A DNA stretch of 22,351 bases from Dicyema japonicum (lineage: Eukaryota; Dicyemida; Rhombozoa; Dicyemidae), in NCBI GenBank assembly GCA_011109175.1, contig RDEW01000080.1, positions 1 through 22,351 of the forward strand, written 5' to 3'. Positions within the stretch are counted from its first letter, which is position 1. Each line of letters opens with the position of its first letter. The notes under the pieces are model-generated. The model had not been told where the DNA came from, made no database searches, and saw only the letters and a program-made list of their open reading frames with translations. The position numbers were made by a program, and so were the translations under genes. Below are positions 1 to 7,991 of the stretch, piece after piece.

Positions 1-61
1 GCCACCCGATTAGGTAGCTTATTAGTTATTATTAAGAACAACATGCGTAAAATCATAATAG

Positions 62-579
62 TTATAATTTCACTCGTGCAGTATTCGAAACAATCTTCCG
101 AACCAACCTTTTTCAACCTCCTCGATTGTAGAAGAGTTTCCTCAACTCGTCCAGATCGTCTCTACTTCTTAAACTTTTTTTCAAAAGCTTTAGGTCTTCA
201 TCAAGTGTTTCTGGAAGTTTAATACGCCGACGTCACGGAAACACGGTCTTTGTCTCATGAAGTAAGCTTCCATTGCTATGTTGGATGGAGCACCCAAGTC
301 TATTCGTAGGATATGTCCAATAGCCTCCAACGCATATCAACAATTTCGAGTGTCCATTCCGAGGAACCGTATGTTCAGGGTAGCAGGTGCCACCTCGAGG
401 AGTCGAAGTAGGACCGATTTGTCTTTTGACACAAAGTCTACGTCGTCCGCGTAAGCAATATCGACGATGTTGCCATAATAGAACTTTCGAAGGTCTCGTA
501 GTGCCTTTTCCAGATATATGAAAAATAGCAGGGGCGAAGAGGAATCTCCCTGGGGAGTACCAACATTATTAGTTACCAT
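62..579 (-). pseudogene. RTE-like LINE reverse transcriptase, C-terminal remnant
   Basis: The protein read on the minus strand from 579 carries RT motif B as GTPQGDSSSP, then FIYLEKALRDLR, then the catalytic block YADDVDFVS. The open frame stops at 337. In other frames, from about 320 down to the stop at 62-64, a C-terminal tail follows: HILRIDLGAPSNIAMEAYF, then KLPETLDEDLK and RDDLDELRK. The same tail architecture (GHVLRMD-like, GRPR..LP, DDLEDIRKRARNRDRW) ends the plus-strand LINE at 10.1-10.7 kb, so the two are the same family. The RT connection region between motif C and the tail is missing, so there is an internal deletion plus frameshifts. The 5' part of the element is absent. It is a dead fragment. 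Family assignment rests on motif resemblance; RTE/Proto2-like is my best guess. Confidence 0.75.
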
Positions 580-1184
580 TTCATATTTATTTTTTTATCT
601 ACATAACCTCAAGAAACATCGAAAAAAAGTAATACCGATGTTTTCCGAAAATAAGCCCATGCAAAAAAATAATCAGCAATTCTTTTTTTTCTTCAATAGG
701 CTTTTTATATTGTTGGCCTAAATGTGTTATTCGTCTACTGTCAGGTGATGTCTTTTACAGAAATTGAAAATGCATTTATCAGAACATTGAAACTCAGCAG
801 TTTAAATCTCCTTTCAATGAGCATTCTCTTAAACGTCGGTAGCTCACAATTTTTTGTGAATAAGTCTTTCAGATTTATCTATTAAAACAGTTTTTTTCAA
901 TTTCAGGAAAAAAACTCCTTTCTTCTCAGAAGTCCTAATTTATGTGAAACGGTTGTTTTGGTGAATTTGACAAATTTTTATTATTTTTGTGCCAGCTTTG
1001 TTGACACTAATGGTCTATACCAAGTTTTCTAGATGCTTCTGCAATGTTTCCATTGCAGTCTGACAATTTTTTTAATGCGGAAAGTTTATCTTTGATTATA
1101 TAATACTTGCTTCTTTGTCATTCAACAGTTCGTAACTTAGTAGTTTGTTCACTTAATATGTTCATGTCAAAGATAATGTGCTTA
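580..1184. other. AT-rich intergenic stretch, nothing recognised
   Basis: No ORF with recognisable motifs, no RNA gene and no repeat unit stands out. It holds homopolymer T runs and lies between the RTE-like remnant and the left end of the Tc1/IS630-type element. A 67-codon ORF at 518-721 overlaps the RT remnant antisense and has low-complexity content, so I do not count it. Confidence 0.5.
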
Positions 1185-1361
1185 CAGGGTTTTCCTATTT
1201 ATTTAATAACTTTGTCATAAAATTTAATAACTTTGTCAAAAAATTTAATAACTTTGTCATAAAATTTAATAACTTTGTCATAAAATTTAATAACTTTGTC
1301 AAAATGTTTAATAATTCGTCAAAATACTTAATAACTTTGTCAAAATGTTTAATAACTTTGT
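1185..1361. repeat. Left TIR with 21-bp tandem units
   Basis: After the 20-bp tip come about eight units around the core TTAATAACTTTGTC, spaced 21 bp apart. Five carry the standard core next to the tip. One carries the altered core TAATAATTCGTC, and two more standard cores follow. The arm matches the right TIR unit for unit but has one extra 21-bp unit, which accounts exactly for the 177 versus 156 bp difference. Confidence 0.92.
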
Positions 1362-1418
1362 CAAGGGTCAAATTAAAAGAAACCAATTTTATAATTAATT
1401 GAAAAAAACAACTATAAA

Positions 1419-2458
1419 TTAAAATTCTTCATAAGCCAATGCTTTAACTAAATGGCTCCGCATGTGGCTATACAAATTATTGCACACATCTGATGGAATT
1501 TCTCCGATGTTTTGGATTGCGTTTATTAATTCCTCAGAGTTCCTACAATTTTTCTTTTTGATGTTATTTTTCCAAACAGAAAAAAACTCTTCAATTGGAT
1601 TGAGTTGAGGAGTATAAGGAGGCAAAAAATACAATTCATACCCTATACACGTTAAAAATTAATTGGATACCAGTTCCGAATACAACATTTTTTAATTGCT
1701 CGCTCTTGTGAATTGATGCATTGTCACATATCAATACCATGTCTTAAATATAATATATAACTATACTTTTTTTCCCTGCATGTTCAAGCTTATAATTAAG
1801 CTGTATTACAAAATCAATGAACGTCACTGCGCGATAAGGGGAGGAATTGATTTCGTAATGTAAAAGGCCGTCCACAGAAATAGCAGCACAAATAGAAAAA
1901 TTTTTCTCTCTTATGTTTCTAATACATTTTTTCGGAGTAACTCCTTTTATAGATCTTCCAAATTTGGATCTCATAGAACAATTAACTCCCATTTCGTCTA
2001 TAAAAATAAGCCGTTGATGATCAATTTCAATTATTTTTCTGGCGAATCTATATCTTTCTTCCATATTTATTGTAGAATTCTCGCCATTGAATCTTTTTAA
2101 AACTATATCCAAATGTATCTAGCGTCCTATTTATTGTCGATAAAGAGACATTTTTTCTTTGCACGTGAAATAAAGAATTTTTTAAATTCTTCAGAGTAAA
2201 TGAAGCATCTTCTTCAATTTTTTTAGTCAAAAATAAGATGTCCGATGAATTAAGTTTTTTCTTTCGTCCACATTTATTTTTTGTTGAAGCAAAACTTCCT
2301 GTATTTTTGTATTTTTTGACGATAGAAACAACTGTCTGATAGTTAATACAGATGTCTTCGCTTATTTTTGAATAAGCCAACCCTGCTTCATATTTATTTA
2401 TAATAAGTTTTCGGTTATCCTCGGATACAGTAGTATTTTTGTTTTTGTAACTATTCAT
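1419..2458 (-). pseudogene. Tc1/IS630-type transposase (DDE_3-like), frameshifted
   Basis: The gene begins at an ATG at 2458 and would encode a DNA cut-and-paste transposase. Frame 1 (2458-2048) has an N-terminal helix-turn-helix region (YEAGLAYSKISEDICINYQT), a GRKKK basic patch and a second HTH-like domain ending STINRTLDTFGYSFKKI. A shift near 2100 leads into LIFIDEMGVN with the first catalytic Asp. A second break near 1740 leads to ICDNASIHKS with the second Asp. A third frame gives LPPYTPQLNPIEEFFSVWKN with the catalytic Glu and ends at 1419. All three acidic residues survive, but in three different frames. The stretch between the second Asp and the Glu appears longer than the usual 34 residues and contains a stop, so a small insertion is likely there. 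Related transposases are common in invertebrates and microsporidia. Confidence 0.88.
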
Positions 2459-2498
2459 TTAATTCAATTTGCGCTAAAATTTGTATTTATAGGAACTT

Positions 2499-2610
2499 AA
2501 TAATCCAATAAATATAAATAATGATCTAATAAATATAAATAATAATCTAATAAATATAAATAATGATCCCAAAAATATAAATAATAATCCCAAAAATATA
2601 AATAATAATC
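2499..2610. repeat. Second 21-bp tandem array inside the transposon
   Basis: Five full units and a partial sixth of a 21-bp repeat, cores AATAATCTAATAAATATAAA and AATGATCCCAAAAATATAAA, run from 2499 to 2610 and abut the inner edge of the right TIR (2614). The period equals that of the TIR units but the sequence differs. There is no counterpart at the left end. It lies just upstream of the transposase ATG, so it may overlap the promoter. Confidence 0.88.
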
Positions 2611-2613
2611 TTT

Positions 2614-2769
2614 ACAAAGTTATTAAACATTTTGACAAAGTTATTAAGTATTTTGACGAATTATTAAACATTTTGACAAAGTTATTAAATTTTATGACAA
2701 AGTTATTAAATTTTATGACAAAGTTATTAAATTTTATGACAAAGTTATTAAATAAATAGGAAAACCCTG
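2614..2769. repeat. Right TIR with 21-bp tandem units
   Basis: Reverse complement of the left TIR, with four standard units next to the tip instead of five. It shares the same variant TAATAATTCGTC unit at the same place in the order. The order of units is thus conserved between arms. Confidence 0.92.
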
Positions 2770-2771
2770 TA

Positions 2772-3074
2772 TTTAAAATAAATAAATTGAATAACTTAAT
2801 TAAGTTAATTTATAAAATTTAATTCAAAAAAATCGCCAAATTTGGGCCTTTTTTCGGAAAACCCTAGTAGTAACCGAATTAATTAGGCGATCTCAGTCCT
2901 CTTTATCACCCTCGCCATTTCTATCCTGTACTCATCGAGGGATCTCACCGCTACCTGGTAGTGTCCGTTATCTGGAATTTTCTAACGTATACCTGCACAG
3001 GAAGTCGATGGGGGACAGATGTATTAAGAAGCAACGCCCATTTTCTGATCATGACACGGATGAAGATAGTGGAT
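2772..3074. other. Spacer without a clear gene
   Basis: AT-rich DNA to about 2880, then more balanced sequence. On the minus strand 2890-2990 gives YQVAVRSLDEYRIEMARVI between stops, possibly the decayed continuation of the ORF at 3075-3434. I cannot assign it to a family. Confidence 0.35.
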
Positions 3075-3434
3075 TCACTTGTCTTGGCAGAACCGGAAGG
3101 ATTCACGGCCATTTTTTCGTATTGACGACTCCGATGGGGGAGTAACGAGGGTAGGATCTATTCTACTCCGTAAAAGACGTATAGTCTTCTCGTGTAAAGC
3201 ACGGCCATTTTTTCGTATTGACGACTCCGATGGGGGAGTAACGAGGGTAGGATCTGTCCTACTCCGTAAAAGACGTATAGTCTTCTCGTGTAAAGTGCTG
3301 ATTTTATCCAATGACGGCCCAGAGAGTACATACCTCCATGAAGCACATGTATATTCTATAGCGGAAACGATGGTTTGACTGAATAATTTACCTAATGCCG
3401 CGTGGTTCACCTGTATAGTGGTGTTATGCATCAC
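3075..3434 (-). pseudogene. Possible LINE RT C-terminal (thumb) remnant
   Basis: This 119-codon minus-strand ORF reads LGKLFSQTIVSAIEYTCASW, then a block with LDKISTLHEKTIRLL. That resembles the stretch after the RT palm in many LINEs, where a Y..W region is followed by L..I..LQ.K.IR. No catalytic motif is present. The segment HEKTIRLLRSR...SSIRKNGR occurs twice because of a 96-bp tandem duplication. The opposite strand is also open over part of this region, but its product resembles nothing I know. The neighbouring APE pseudogene lies on the plus strand, so the two are not one gene. The call is tentative. Confidence 0.35.
3104..3295. repeat. 96-bp tandem duplication
   Basis: The sequence starting CACGGCCATTTTTTCG at 3104 repeats from 3200 with only a couple of differences near the middle. 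The period of 96 keeps the reading frame on both strands, which is why both show long ORFs here. It is either a true local duplication or an unmerged assembly overlap, as at the N positions elsewhere in the window. Confidence 0.9.
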
Positions 3435-3502
3435 ATGATGTTAGAAAGAACTGCACTTTCCCTATCCATGAAGGAGAATGGTTTCCCGGGTACGCTCTAA
3501 TT

Positions 3503-3535
3503 ATGTGTGGAGACGTCGAATCAAACACAGGTCCT
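3503..3535 (+). other. 2A-like ribosome-skipping motif remnant
   Basis: In frame with the endonuclease, the residues GYALIMCGDVESNTGP match the 2A consensus D(V/I)ExNPGP except that the first proline of NPGP is threonine (ACA, 3527-3529). 2A-like sequences that cause ribosome skipping are known near the N-termini of some non-LTR retrotransposons (trypanosome L1Tc and ingi, sea urchin CR1-like). The hydrophobic lead-in and Gly before Asp fit that class. The substitution should abolish activity in this copy. Confidence 0.6.
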
Positions 3536-3913
3536 GAAATCAACCTGGTCCAGATCAATATTAACGGAATACTAAACAAGATGCTGGAAGTCCGCCACTT
3601 ATTCAATAGAAATGAAATTGACATTGCTCTAGTTTAAGAGACAAAGCTACAAGCAAACATACGAACCCCAACCTTTCCCGGATACTCCGTTATCCGTAAA
3701 GACAGAAAGATTAAGCTTGGTGGAGGACTAATGACACTAATAAGAAATAGAATTTAATATTAAGATATTTCAAATAACATTCGAAATTTCTATCCAGTTA
3801 GAATTCCTAGGAAAACTATAAATATTTTTAATGTATATATTCCACCTACTAGCTCCTGTCCAAGTGGGCATTACTTTAACCTACAGAATTTCTCATACCT
3901 CAAAAACGTATTA

Positions 3914-4237
3914 CTATGCGGTGACATCAACGCCACACATCAATTATGGTATGACGGCCAAAAACCAGACAGTAGAGGAAACCTACTGACAGAAATTTGA
4001 GACAATTTTGTATATTAAAAACACCAAATCAACACAAGAACACCAACACTAACAGGAGACAAACCTACATCCCCTCTATGCGGTGACATCAACGCCACAC
4101 ATCAATTATGGTATGACGGCCAAAAACCAGACAGTAGAGGAAACCTACTGACAGAAATTTGAGACAATTTTGTATATTAAAAACACCAAATCAACACAAG
4201 AACACCAACACTAACAGGAGACAAACCTACATCCCCT
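3914..4237. repeat. 162-bp perfect tandem duplication in the APE domain
   Basis: CTATGCGGTGACATCAACGC starts at 3914 and again at 4076, and the two 162-bp copies look identical by eye. The duplication repeats the CGDINATH motif and is in frame (54 codons). Lack of divergence inside an otherwise decayed pseudogene means it is very recent or an assembly artefact. Confidence 0.92.
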
Positions 4238-4597
4238 GACCTCTCTTTATGTTCCCCATCAATATTTCCCTTCATCAACTGGACTGTAAAATATGAACTA
4301 AGAAGTGATCACAACCCTATTATGATGAAAATCAACCCTGAAAATAAATTTATCAGACAGAAATCCACTTTTTTTAATTTTGAAAGCGCGGATTGGTCCA
4401 ACTTATTTTGTGCGCCAAGCGTTGGAAAAAACTCTATAACAGTCGTCAAAACATATCTAGAGGTAGACTGTGGAACCGACAGCTACTTGTTGCAAAAATT
4501 AGGACGAAATTCAGTAACACTTGGAATACCCCCCCCCGAGTAAAGAAATTCGATGTCTCAAACATACCACCAGTATTATTATTATTATAAGCAACNA

Positions 4598-4826
4598 TTT
4601 CAAGCAGTTCGTAGATCGAATATGAGGAGAACTCGTCCAATGAAGCATCACCGTCAATCAACTGCATCTTATCGACATTTTCCATTTCTAACGACCCAAC
4701 TGGTCCTTCGTCTTCTTTAGTATAAAAGTCAAGGAGATAAATACTACCATCACTGGAAGAAAGCTCAATATCGTCCTCTGCTACAATTTTCTCCAAGGAG
4801 CTGATCATCAATTCATAATCGTCCAT
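4598..4826 (-). CDS. Hypothetical acidic ORF, cut by an assembly gap
   Basis: From an ATG at 4826 the minus strand encodes about 76 residues (MDDYELMISSLEKIVAEDD, then many Ser, Asp and Glu, ending SSYSIYELLE) before the N at 4596. Past the N the frame continues into DNA that belongs to the LINE region on the other strand, so the true end is unknown. The composition is strongly acidic and no domain is recognised. It could be a host exon, the N-terminus of a transposon-encoded protein, or chance. No promoter or splice site supports it. Confidence 0.25.
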
Positions 4827-5050
4827 AATTTTAGCTTATCACTACATGTCTTCTGTGAGAGTCTTCCCATTTGAGCTGACTTGGAAAAACTTGGTGAAGT
4901 GGTCGACCTAGAAATTGGTTCATTTATCCTTACCGGGGGTTCCACTAAATTTAAACGATTCGGAATTGATGGAGTCAGTTCTAGTTTTTGAGTCCTAAGA
5001 CATCCGGGATCTGACTTGGAACGAGCGATCTTGATTGAGCTTAGAATTCG
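4827..5050. other. Spacer upstream of the hAT remnant
   Basis: No gene seen. The string CGGGGGTTCCAC near 4936 faintly resembles a hAT tip (compare CAGGGGTTCTCAACC at 7045-7031), but flanking 8-mers do not match, so I do not call a left end. A BED zinc finger, expected at the N-terminus of this hAT type, is not found. Confidence 0.35.
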
Positions 5051-6838
5051 ATTGACGAAATGTCAGATAATGTTGAACATATTTTGTGAAAGGCTTAAAA
5101 ATACTATTTTTTGCTTCAAATTGACGAAAGTCATATATGACAACCAATCAATTCTAATGGGATATCTCAGGTTAATCTTATTGTAATCTCACCATTTAAG
5201 ATATTTTGACTAGCATGCTCCTCTTAGAAAAAATTTATTATTCGTCAAATATTTGGAAACTGATACGGCTGGATTTTCTATTTTTTTCCGTAGTCAAATA
5301 ATTTTTGGATGACAAGAAGATTCCATGTGAAAATTTGGTTTCTTGTGCCACAGATGGTCCAATGTCTATGGTTGGAAAATATAAAGGATTTGCGGCATAT
5401 TTGAAAAAAATGTCCAAATGTGATTCATATACATTGCGTTCTACAGACAACATCTGGTTTCAAATGCTCTTTCACCAATTCTACGTGAAACGTAAAACCA
5501 TAAACAAAATTAAAGCAATTATGATCGTCTTTTTTAAAAAATTTGCTATGAGGCTAAAGAAACATATGTCCGTCTTGTGTTCACACTGAGGCTATAGTTT
5601 CCAATTTTACTTTATCGGTACGATGGCTATTAAAGGGAAATGCATTAGAACGATTTTCAATGTTATTTGACACAATCGTCTGAGAGTGATAAAATTTTAT
5701 CAGATTTAATTGTATCGAAAAAAAAGAAATTGTTCATTTGACTTAGATTTTTGGAAAATTTAATGAAGTTTCACTAGAACTTCAGGGAAAGTATGTGACG
5801 TTAATAGATTGTAAAAAAATTATTCAAATATTTATCGAAAAATTAAGTTGTATAAATATAACTTGGAAAAAAAAGAAATTATTACAACATTCCCGAATTC
5901 CACTCAATTGGTCAAATATTTGATGATGAAGATATTAACACTTTTTGCAACATTTTTTTAAGTATAGAAAAAGATTTGATTCTCCGATTTTAAAATATTC
6001 TTGAATTAGAAATTTTATCTTGGATGACTAATCCGTTTTTTCAAAGCCAGAAGAACAAAAAGAAAATGTTCAATNTTTTTAAGTATAGAAAAAGATTTGA
6101 TTCTTCGATTTTAAAATATTCTTGAATTAGAAATTCCATCTTGGATGACTAATCCGTTTTTTCAAAGCCAGAAGAACAAAAAGAAAATGTTCAATGATTT
6201 ACAGTCACCTGTTATTTTTTGGCAAAATATTAATTTAAATTAATTTTTTTTAATTTATTAATTTAATTTAAATTTTTGGCAAAATATGAAAGTGAAAGAG
6301 AGTTATCCAAAATTGTGGACAGAAATAGCACAATTGCTACTCTATTTTCCGACATCATACTGTGTTGAATGCGGATTTAGCATTCTACATCGAATTGTAA
6401 ATAAAGAACGAAACAGATTGGATGTGTCCATTAGAAGAGATATTCGTTCAAAAATAACACAAATAGAGCCAGATATCGAATCTTTGGTCAGAAACATCAG
6501 TTTGATTTTTAACAATGAATTCATTAACTAATTTTTACTTAAAATTGTCTGTTCTNCAATCACCTGTTATTTTTTGGCAAAATATGAAAGTGAAGGAGAG
6601 TTATCCAAAATTGTGGACAGAAATAGCACAATTGTTACTCTATTTTCCGACATCATACTGTATTGAATGCGGATTTAGCATTCTACATGGAATTGTAAAT
6701 AAAGAACGAAACAGATTGGAAGTGTCCATTAGAGGAGATCTTTGTTTAAAAATAACACAAATAGAGCCAGATATCGAATCTTTTGTCAAAAAACATCAGT
6801 CACAGGGATCCCATTGGTATTTAATTTTTTTATTATAG
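5051..6838 (+). pseudogene. hAT transposase pseudogene (ZBED5/SCAND3-like)
   Basis: Pieces read in shifting frames match hAT transposases of the ZBED5/SCAND3/FAM200 type. In order: IDEMSDNVEHIL at 5051; LLQIDES with the first catalytic Asp near 5130; ILMGYLRLI; LLFVKYLETDTAGFSIFF; VSCATDGPMSMVGKYKGF (5339-5392) with the second Asp; then a decayed middle with VSLELQGKYVTLIDCKKI and SWMTNPFFQSQ. The C-terminal dimerisation region follows, YPKLWTEIAQLLLYFPTSYC, VECGFSIL, KERNRL and ITQIEPDIESLV. It appears twice (6286-6531 and 6590-6838) across the N at 6556, and the middle block is doubled across the N at 6075. Only the second C-terminus has the family's usual end KKHQSQGSH. Many stops, frameshifts and the missing N-terminus make this non-functional. 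Confidence 0.85.
5955..6195. repeat. 120-bp duplication flanking the N at 6075
   Basis: Bases 5955-6074 reappear at 6076-6195 with three differences. The left copy ends exactly at the N and the right copy starts exactly after it, the pattern of two contigs joined without merging their overlap. Confidence 0.93.
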
Positions 6839-6953
6839 ATTTATGCTAAGATAGCAACTTAACATCGAGTATATACTTTTTTTGTTTGATTTGATTATTA
6901 ACAATAAATTCATTTCAGATAATTAACTAATTTTACTTAGAATTGTCTGTTCT
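6202..6953. repeat. Diverged duplication flanking the N at 6556
   Basis: 6202-6555 and 6557-6953 carry the same hAT 3' region. The left copy has an extra AT-rich insert with a second TTTTTGGCAAAATAT (6233-6285) and lacks about 100 bp after the ESLV codons. The right copy keeps the KKHQSQGSH end. Both finish at AATTGTCTGTTCT. The left ends at the N and the right begins after it. They look like two alleles or paralogues placed end to end. Confidence 0.85.
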
Positions 6954-7045
6954 AAATAAAAAAGTTTTAAGGGGTCGAGTAAATATTAGGGGGGTTGAAA
7001 AAAAAGTCAAGGGGTCGACAAGTAAAAAAAGGTTGAGAACCCCTG
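6954..7045 (+). repeat. hAT 3' terminal region and terminal repeat
   Basis: Downstream of the hAT coding remnant the DNA reads AGGGGTCGA, GGGGGGTTGA, AAGGGGTCGACAAG and ends GGTTGAGAACCCCTG at 7045. The reverse complement, CAGGGGTTCTCAACC, is the typical tip of hAT elements in animals. GTTTAGAC (7046-7053) would be the 8-bp target duplication, but no left end was found to confirm it. Confidence 0.75.
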
Positions 7046-7565
7046 GTTTAGACAATCGTAGCTCAAAATCAGCATAGACTGAGTATAGTTCATAGTCAAG
7101 GTCTGACTCAAACCGAATTATGACCATCAAACGAGGATGCTGTGAGAACCTCTTGGAAAAGATAGTTTCGTGTGTGTCTAGGAATTGAAGAAACAAAGAT
7201 CTGAATTCTAGGTAGCGGTGTAAGTAAAGTAGTTGCTTAGAAAATCCTGATGAATAATTAACTGAATTTTTAAAGTTGCAATTATATCAAGGTCATTGAT
7301 TAAAAAACATAGCTTTCATCAAGAGTCATGTATAGCTTCGCCCAGGCAAGATACACTTTACTAAAGTAAAGAACATTTACGATAACTAATATTAGAAAGG
7401 GAACCATGGAATGTTTTAATTTCTTTTTTGTTTGTTCTTTAGAATGCGACTGCCAATTTCCTGAAACAAATTCAATATCTGATCTTTTTCTAGTTAAATT
7501 AAATATTTATTTTTTTCTCTTACTAATACAGTGCAATCCCGGCCCAATAAAACCACGGCTTGGGC

Positions 7566-7991
7566 ACCCTCTATATATTGGAAACTTTTTTTATAAAGTT
7601 CATTTTATGATAGTTTAACTGTATATTGAAATTATTATAATAAATATTGAGTAATAACTTGTTGTTGGTATACGAAAATTCCATATTCCAATTAATATTG
7701 ATTCGAATTCCTGGTTAGGGTTAGGCTAGGGCTGTGGTTCAGATTAAGGTTAGTTTCGGGTTAGGCTAAAATTAGTTTCCCTGAAAATTTCACCAAAAAT
7801 CGATTGCTGGATGAATTATCGTCTACAATTATTTTTTCGTTTATTTATACGATCATTCTTTCACCGCCTATGGTTAATTTTGCAGATAATACCGATTTAT
7901 AATATCTTCTATCGTGAAAACTCCCTTTCTTTTAAAAAATAATAGATTTTCGACCCCGCCCCAATAGAAAAGTGCCCCAAATATAGAGGGT
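7566..7991. repeat. Imperfect 15-bp inverted repeat pair (possible MITE)
   Basis: ACCCTCTATATATTGG at 7566-7581 and its complement CCAAATATAGAGGGT at 7977-7991 match with a one-base gap. They bound about 426 bp of non-coding DNA. Neighbouring bases (GGGCA inside one, GTGCCCC inside the other) add weak further pairing. No target duplication is clear. Confidence 0.35.
7713..7766 (+). repeat. Degenerate GGTTAG/TTAGGG-like patch
   Basis: GGTTAGGGTTAGGCTAGGG followed by AAGGTTAG and CGGGTTAGGC makes a short patch of telomere-like hexamers broken by substitutions. It is far too short to be a telomere and could be a simple-sequence relic. Confidence 0.6.

Larger units (their letters stand above)
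1185..2769 (-). mobile_element. Tc1/IS630-type DNA transposon with both ends
   Basis: The left end begins CAGGGTTTTCCTATTTATTT at 1185 and the right end, read inward from 2769, is the same. A TA dinucleotide flanks both ends (1183-1184 and 2770-2771), which fits the TA target-site duplication of the Tc1/mariner/IS630 superfamily. The element is 1,585 bp and holds one transposase gene on the minus strand. The terminal inverted repeats are long (177 and 156 bp) and built of 21-bp tandem units. The transposase is broken by two frameshifts, so the copy cannot move by itself, although it might still be mobilised by a related transposase. Ends, TSD and gene agree, so the boundaries are secure. Confidence 0.92.
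3461..4396 (+). pseudogene. APE endonuclease of a LINE retrotransposon
   Basis: Reading from 3461, CGDVESNTGP is followed at once by INLVQININGILNKMLEVR, the start of an apurinic-like endonuclease (EEP fold). Next come IDIALV-stop-ETKLQ with the catalytic Glu kept, FPGYSVIRKDRK, a GGGL block, then IFNVYIPPTS and LLCGDINATHQLWYD with the Asp/Asn pair. After a duplicated stretch follow TRTPTLTGDKPTSPDLSL and LRSDHNPIMM, the terminal SDH motif. This domain nicks target DNA to prime reverse transcription. Stops at about 3634, 3757 and 4000 and a repeated 162-bp segment kill it. The RT that should follow is not found; after FNFESADWSNLF the sequence becomes unreadable. It resembles the CR1/Jockey-type groups, but I cannot place it more closely. 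Confidence 0.85.

Noticed and set aside
1178-1402. ORFs on both strands repeating FNNFVIK or LLNFMTK
   Set aside because: They are translations of the 21-bp TIR repeats of the transposon, not proteins.
2499-2610. CRISPR-like regular array
   Set aside because: Units are contiguous 21-bp repeats with no spacers, inside a eukaryotic DNA transposon.
3079-3378. Plus-strand ORF with a repeated FFRIDDSDGGVTRVGS block
   Set aside because: The repeat comes from the 96-bp duplication. No known domain is present, and the minus strand gives the more plausible RT-like reading.
4930-4950. Possible left hAT tip (CGGGGGTTCCAC)
   Set aside because: Only partly similar to the right tip and no matching 8-bp target duplication.
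7713-7766. Telomere or telomere-junction
   Set aside because: Only a few imperfect hexamers, flanked by ordinary DNA on both sides.
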